Assembly (NCBI GenBank): GCA_019155185.1
Contig: CM032802.1
Location: forward strand, 4,626,501 to 4,690,500
DNA: 64,000 nt
Origin: Beaufortia kweichowensis
Lineage: Eukaryota > Chordata > Actinopteri > Cypriniformes > Gastromyzontidae
Direction of reading: 5' to 3'
Part shown: piece after piece, positions 62,279 through 64,000 of the stretch
Position numbering within the stretch: the first letter of the stretch is position 1
Layout of the letters: each line of letters opens with the position of its first letter
Program-made: the position numbers and the translations under genes
The notes under the pieces: generated by a model
Told to the model about the DNA's origin: nothing
Database searches by the model: none
What the model saw: the letters and a program-made list of their open reading frames with translations, nothing else

Positions 62279-62815
62279 ACACTCTTAAAAATAAATATTT
62301 ATACATAAATTGCATTATAAATAAATATACAGTATATAGTTCCATGAAGAACATTTACTATACTGAGTTTCTGTTTTAGAAAAGGTTTTGTGTTGTAGAA
62401 AAAAGGTAAGAAAGAAATAATTATTTTCCCCTGATAACTATCACACATATTGAGCATACAGATGAAAATGCACATCCTAATTAATTTTACATATTTTTTT
62501 TATTTTTTTTATTTTAGATATTTAAAAATAACATTAACATGTCTTTTTTAAAATTCACATTCCTTTTTCATGCAAATTTGTCAAATATTTATTCTTGAGT
62601 CTTATACCTTTTCATCAATATACAGATTGTCATAATTCAATTATAATTCAACTATGAAATATTAAAGTGGATAGTAAAACTGTATAAATAAATAAATAGT
62701 GAAAGTGTTCCACGTTACAGGTTAAGAACCATTGACTTTGAGAACCAGAAATGGTTCCTCTATGAAATCTCTGTGAAGAATCTTTTGAAGCGCCTCTATT
62801 TTTAAACGTGTAGTT
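62279..62815. mobile_element. family C element split by a family A insertion
   Basis: The outer left end is acactcttaaaaataaatat and the outer right end is gaatcttttgaagcgcctct, then atttttaaacgtgta. Interior family C motifs are ccatgaagaacattt and gaaccagaaatggttcctct. Between them sits the family A copy at about 62428-62722. Confidence 0.5.
62428..62722 (+). mobile_element. family A element nested in another repeat
   Basis: Left end gataactatcacacatattg; interior cttgagtcttataccttttc; right part caactatgaaatattaaagt, then gtggatag. It interrupts the element described at 62279-62815. Confidence 0.55.
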
Positions 62816-63510
62816 GTGAAATGATATTTCACCATTTAAGAACAACAGTTAACCAGAATCCCCTGCCGTTTTCCCTCTGCTTCTCCTGTTTACACTTGTT
62901 CTTCACACCTTGACAGGGTTCAGCAGTCCCTTTAGACAGATTGGATTATGTGTACGCTTGTTTAAGTGAGGGGAATAGACAGACTCAAACTGATGAGCCA
63001 GGGATCATTATGGTCTCTGTAATGTTTTCATCTCACTCTGTAGTAATTTGTTTACCCTCCAACAGCACTAGCAGTCCACAAGCCCGTGCTCTATTTCATC
63101 TGGCAATAACAGAGACGTGACGGGCCGACGCTCTTGAAACTCACCCTCTGTGAGTCATGGCAAAAATGACTCTCGGGGCAGTATGGCATAACCACTCGAG
63201 AACACTAATCAGTGGCTCCACAGCAACTCAGATGGAAACACACACACTTCTAATCAGAGAATATTACCTTGCGCCATCCATTTCCCAAATTTCTAATTTC
63301 CTTCTGGCAAACAGGTGTGTGTCTGTGTATTTAGAGGATCTATCAGCGGAGCATTGCATCGGTGAGCGTCTGCCATGGCCCGCATGTGTCTTCTTTTATT
63401 TGGAAAATAATCTAGCCGCAGATTTCATATAATAAAAGTTAATGAAGGCTGGGGCCGTCAAGCTCCAATGTGAGAAAAAATATCATAAAAATAGTCCAAA
63501 AGTGTGCATG

Positions 63511-63762
63511 AAGGGATAGTCCGCCCGAAAATAAAACAATCTGTCAACATTTATTCACCCTCGTGTCCTTCAAAACATGTATACGAGTTTTCTTCTGTGG
63601 AACATTAAAGAAGATATTCTGAGAAATGTCTCGGTGGTTTTGTGTCCATGCAATGGAAGTCAATGGGGGTCAATGTTATTCGGTTACCAACTTTCCTCAA
63701 AATATCTTATTTTGTTTTCTGCAGAAGAAAGAAGGTCATACAGGTTTGAAATGACATGAAAA
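63511..63762. mobile_element. 'agttcaccca' MITE, right end diverged
   Basis: It starts aagggatagtccgcccgaaa and continues with gaagatattctgagaaatgt, tgcaatggaagtcaatgggg, tcaaaatatcttattttgtt, then gaaagaaggtcatacaggtt and tgaaatgacatga. The terminal right TIR is not recognisable. Confidence 0.65.
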
Positions 63763-64000
63763 GGAACCAAGGGACAACATTTTGAGTATATCCCTTATAA
63801 GCTTTCTCTTCATCATTCATCCAATGGCTCACATAAGCCGTATCCTAGCTGTTTATTACCAGGACAGTCTGCCATACTGCACCAAAACTAATTAGAGGTG
63901 GTGCAGTCAGGCTGATCCTGGGTAAAATTACAAGTCACCATACACTCCATTTGTGGGCTCTGTGTTCTTTAGCTCAGAGTGAAAAAGCCCATTGTGAAAT

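Larger units (their letters stand above)
60213..64000. other. upstream or further 5' intron sequence
   Basis: No recognisable coding exon was found. It contains a nested repeat at 62279-62815 and a MITE copy at 63511-63762. The canonical kirrel3 signal-peptide exon is expected beyond this end if not at 60116-60212. Confidence 0.5.

Overview
The window is a stretch of vertebrate nuclear DNA, most likely from a cyprinid-type teleost fish. It is AT-rich, with short exons separated by kilobase introns that carry fish-type palindromic MITEs, tRNA-derived SINE fragments and GA/CA microsatellites. No prokaryotic operon, CRISPR array, rRNA or functional tRNA gene was seen.

One gene can be read with confidence. 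It lies on the minus strand and is kirrel3 (kin of IRRE-like 3, Neph2), a synaptic and cell-adhesion immunoglobulin-superfamily receptor. I could place 14 coding exons from 55266 down to the stop codon at 6476. All have consensus AG/GT splice sites and all phases join. Together they encode 731 residues: five Ig domains, each with its cysteine pair and each split over two exons; one transmembrane helix; and a cytoplasmic tail ending in the PDZ ligand T-H-V. The tail sequence identifies KIRREL3 rather than KIRREL1 or KIRREL2. Which teleost paralogue it is cannot be settled from the window.

Layout from low to high coordinates: 1-4635 is downstream intergenic DNA. 4636-6475 is the probable 3' UTR. 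6476-9283 holds the three cytoplasmic-tail exons. 11263-11370 is the membrane exon. 13042-14078 holds Ig5, 20200-21223 Ig4, 21384-26717 Ig3, 33912-39913 Ig2 and 49725-55266 Ig1. A CpG-rich patch at 60116-60260 contains a candidate first coding exon that joins in phase and has a good donor, but it encodes no signal peptide. The true signal-peptide exon may therefore lie beyond the window, and 60213-64000 may be upstream or first-intron sequence.

The points most worth a second look are: the signal-peptide-less candidate exon 1; a CT microsatellite that forms the polypyrimidine tract of the Ig5 exon; a complete MITE 23 bases from the Ig1 donor; two nested-transposon loci, one of them an old repeat hit twice by the same 247-base MITE; a near-perfect 73-base hairpin; and a plus-strand, exon-like segment antisense to the gene. 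Nothing in the window amounts to a clearly new biological system.
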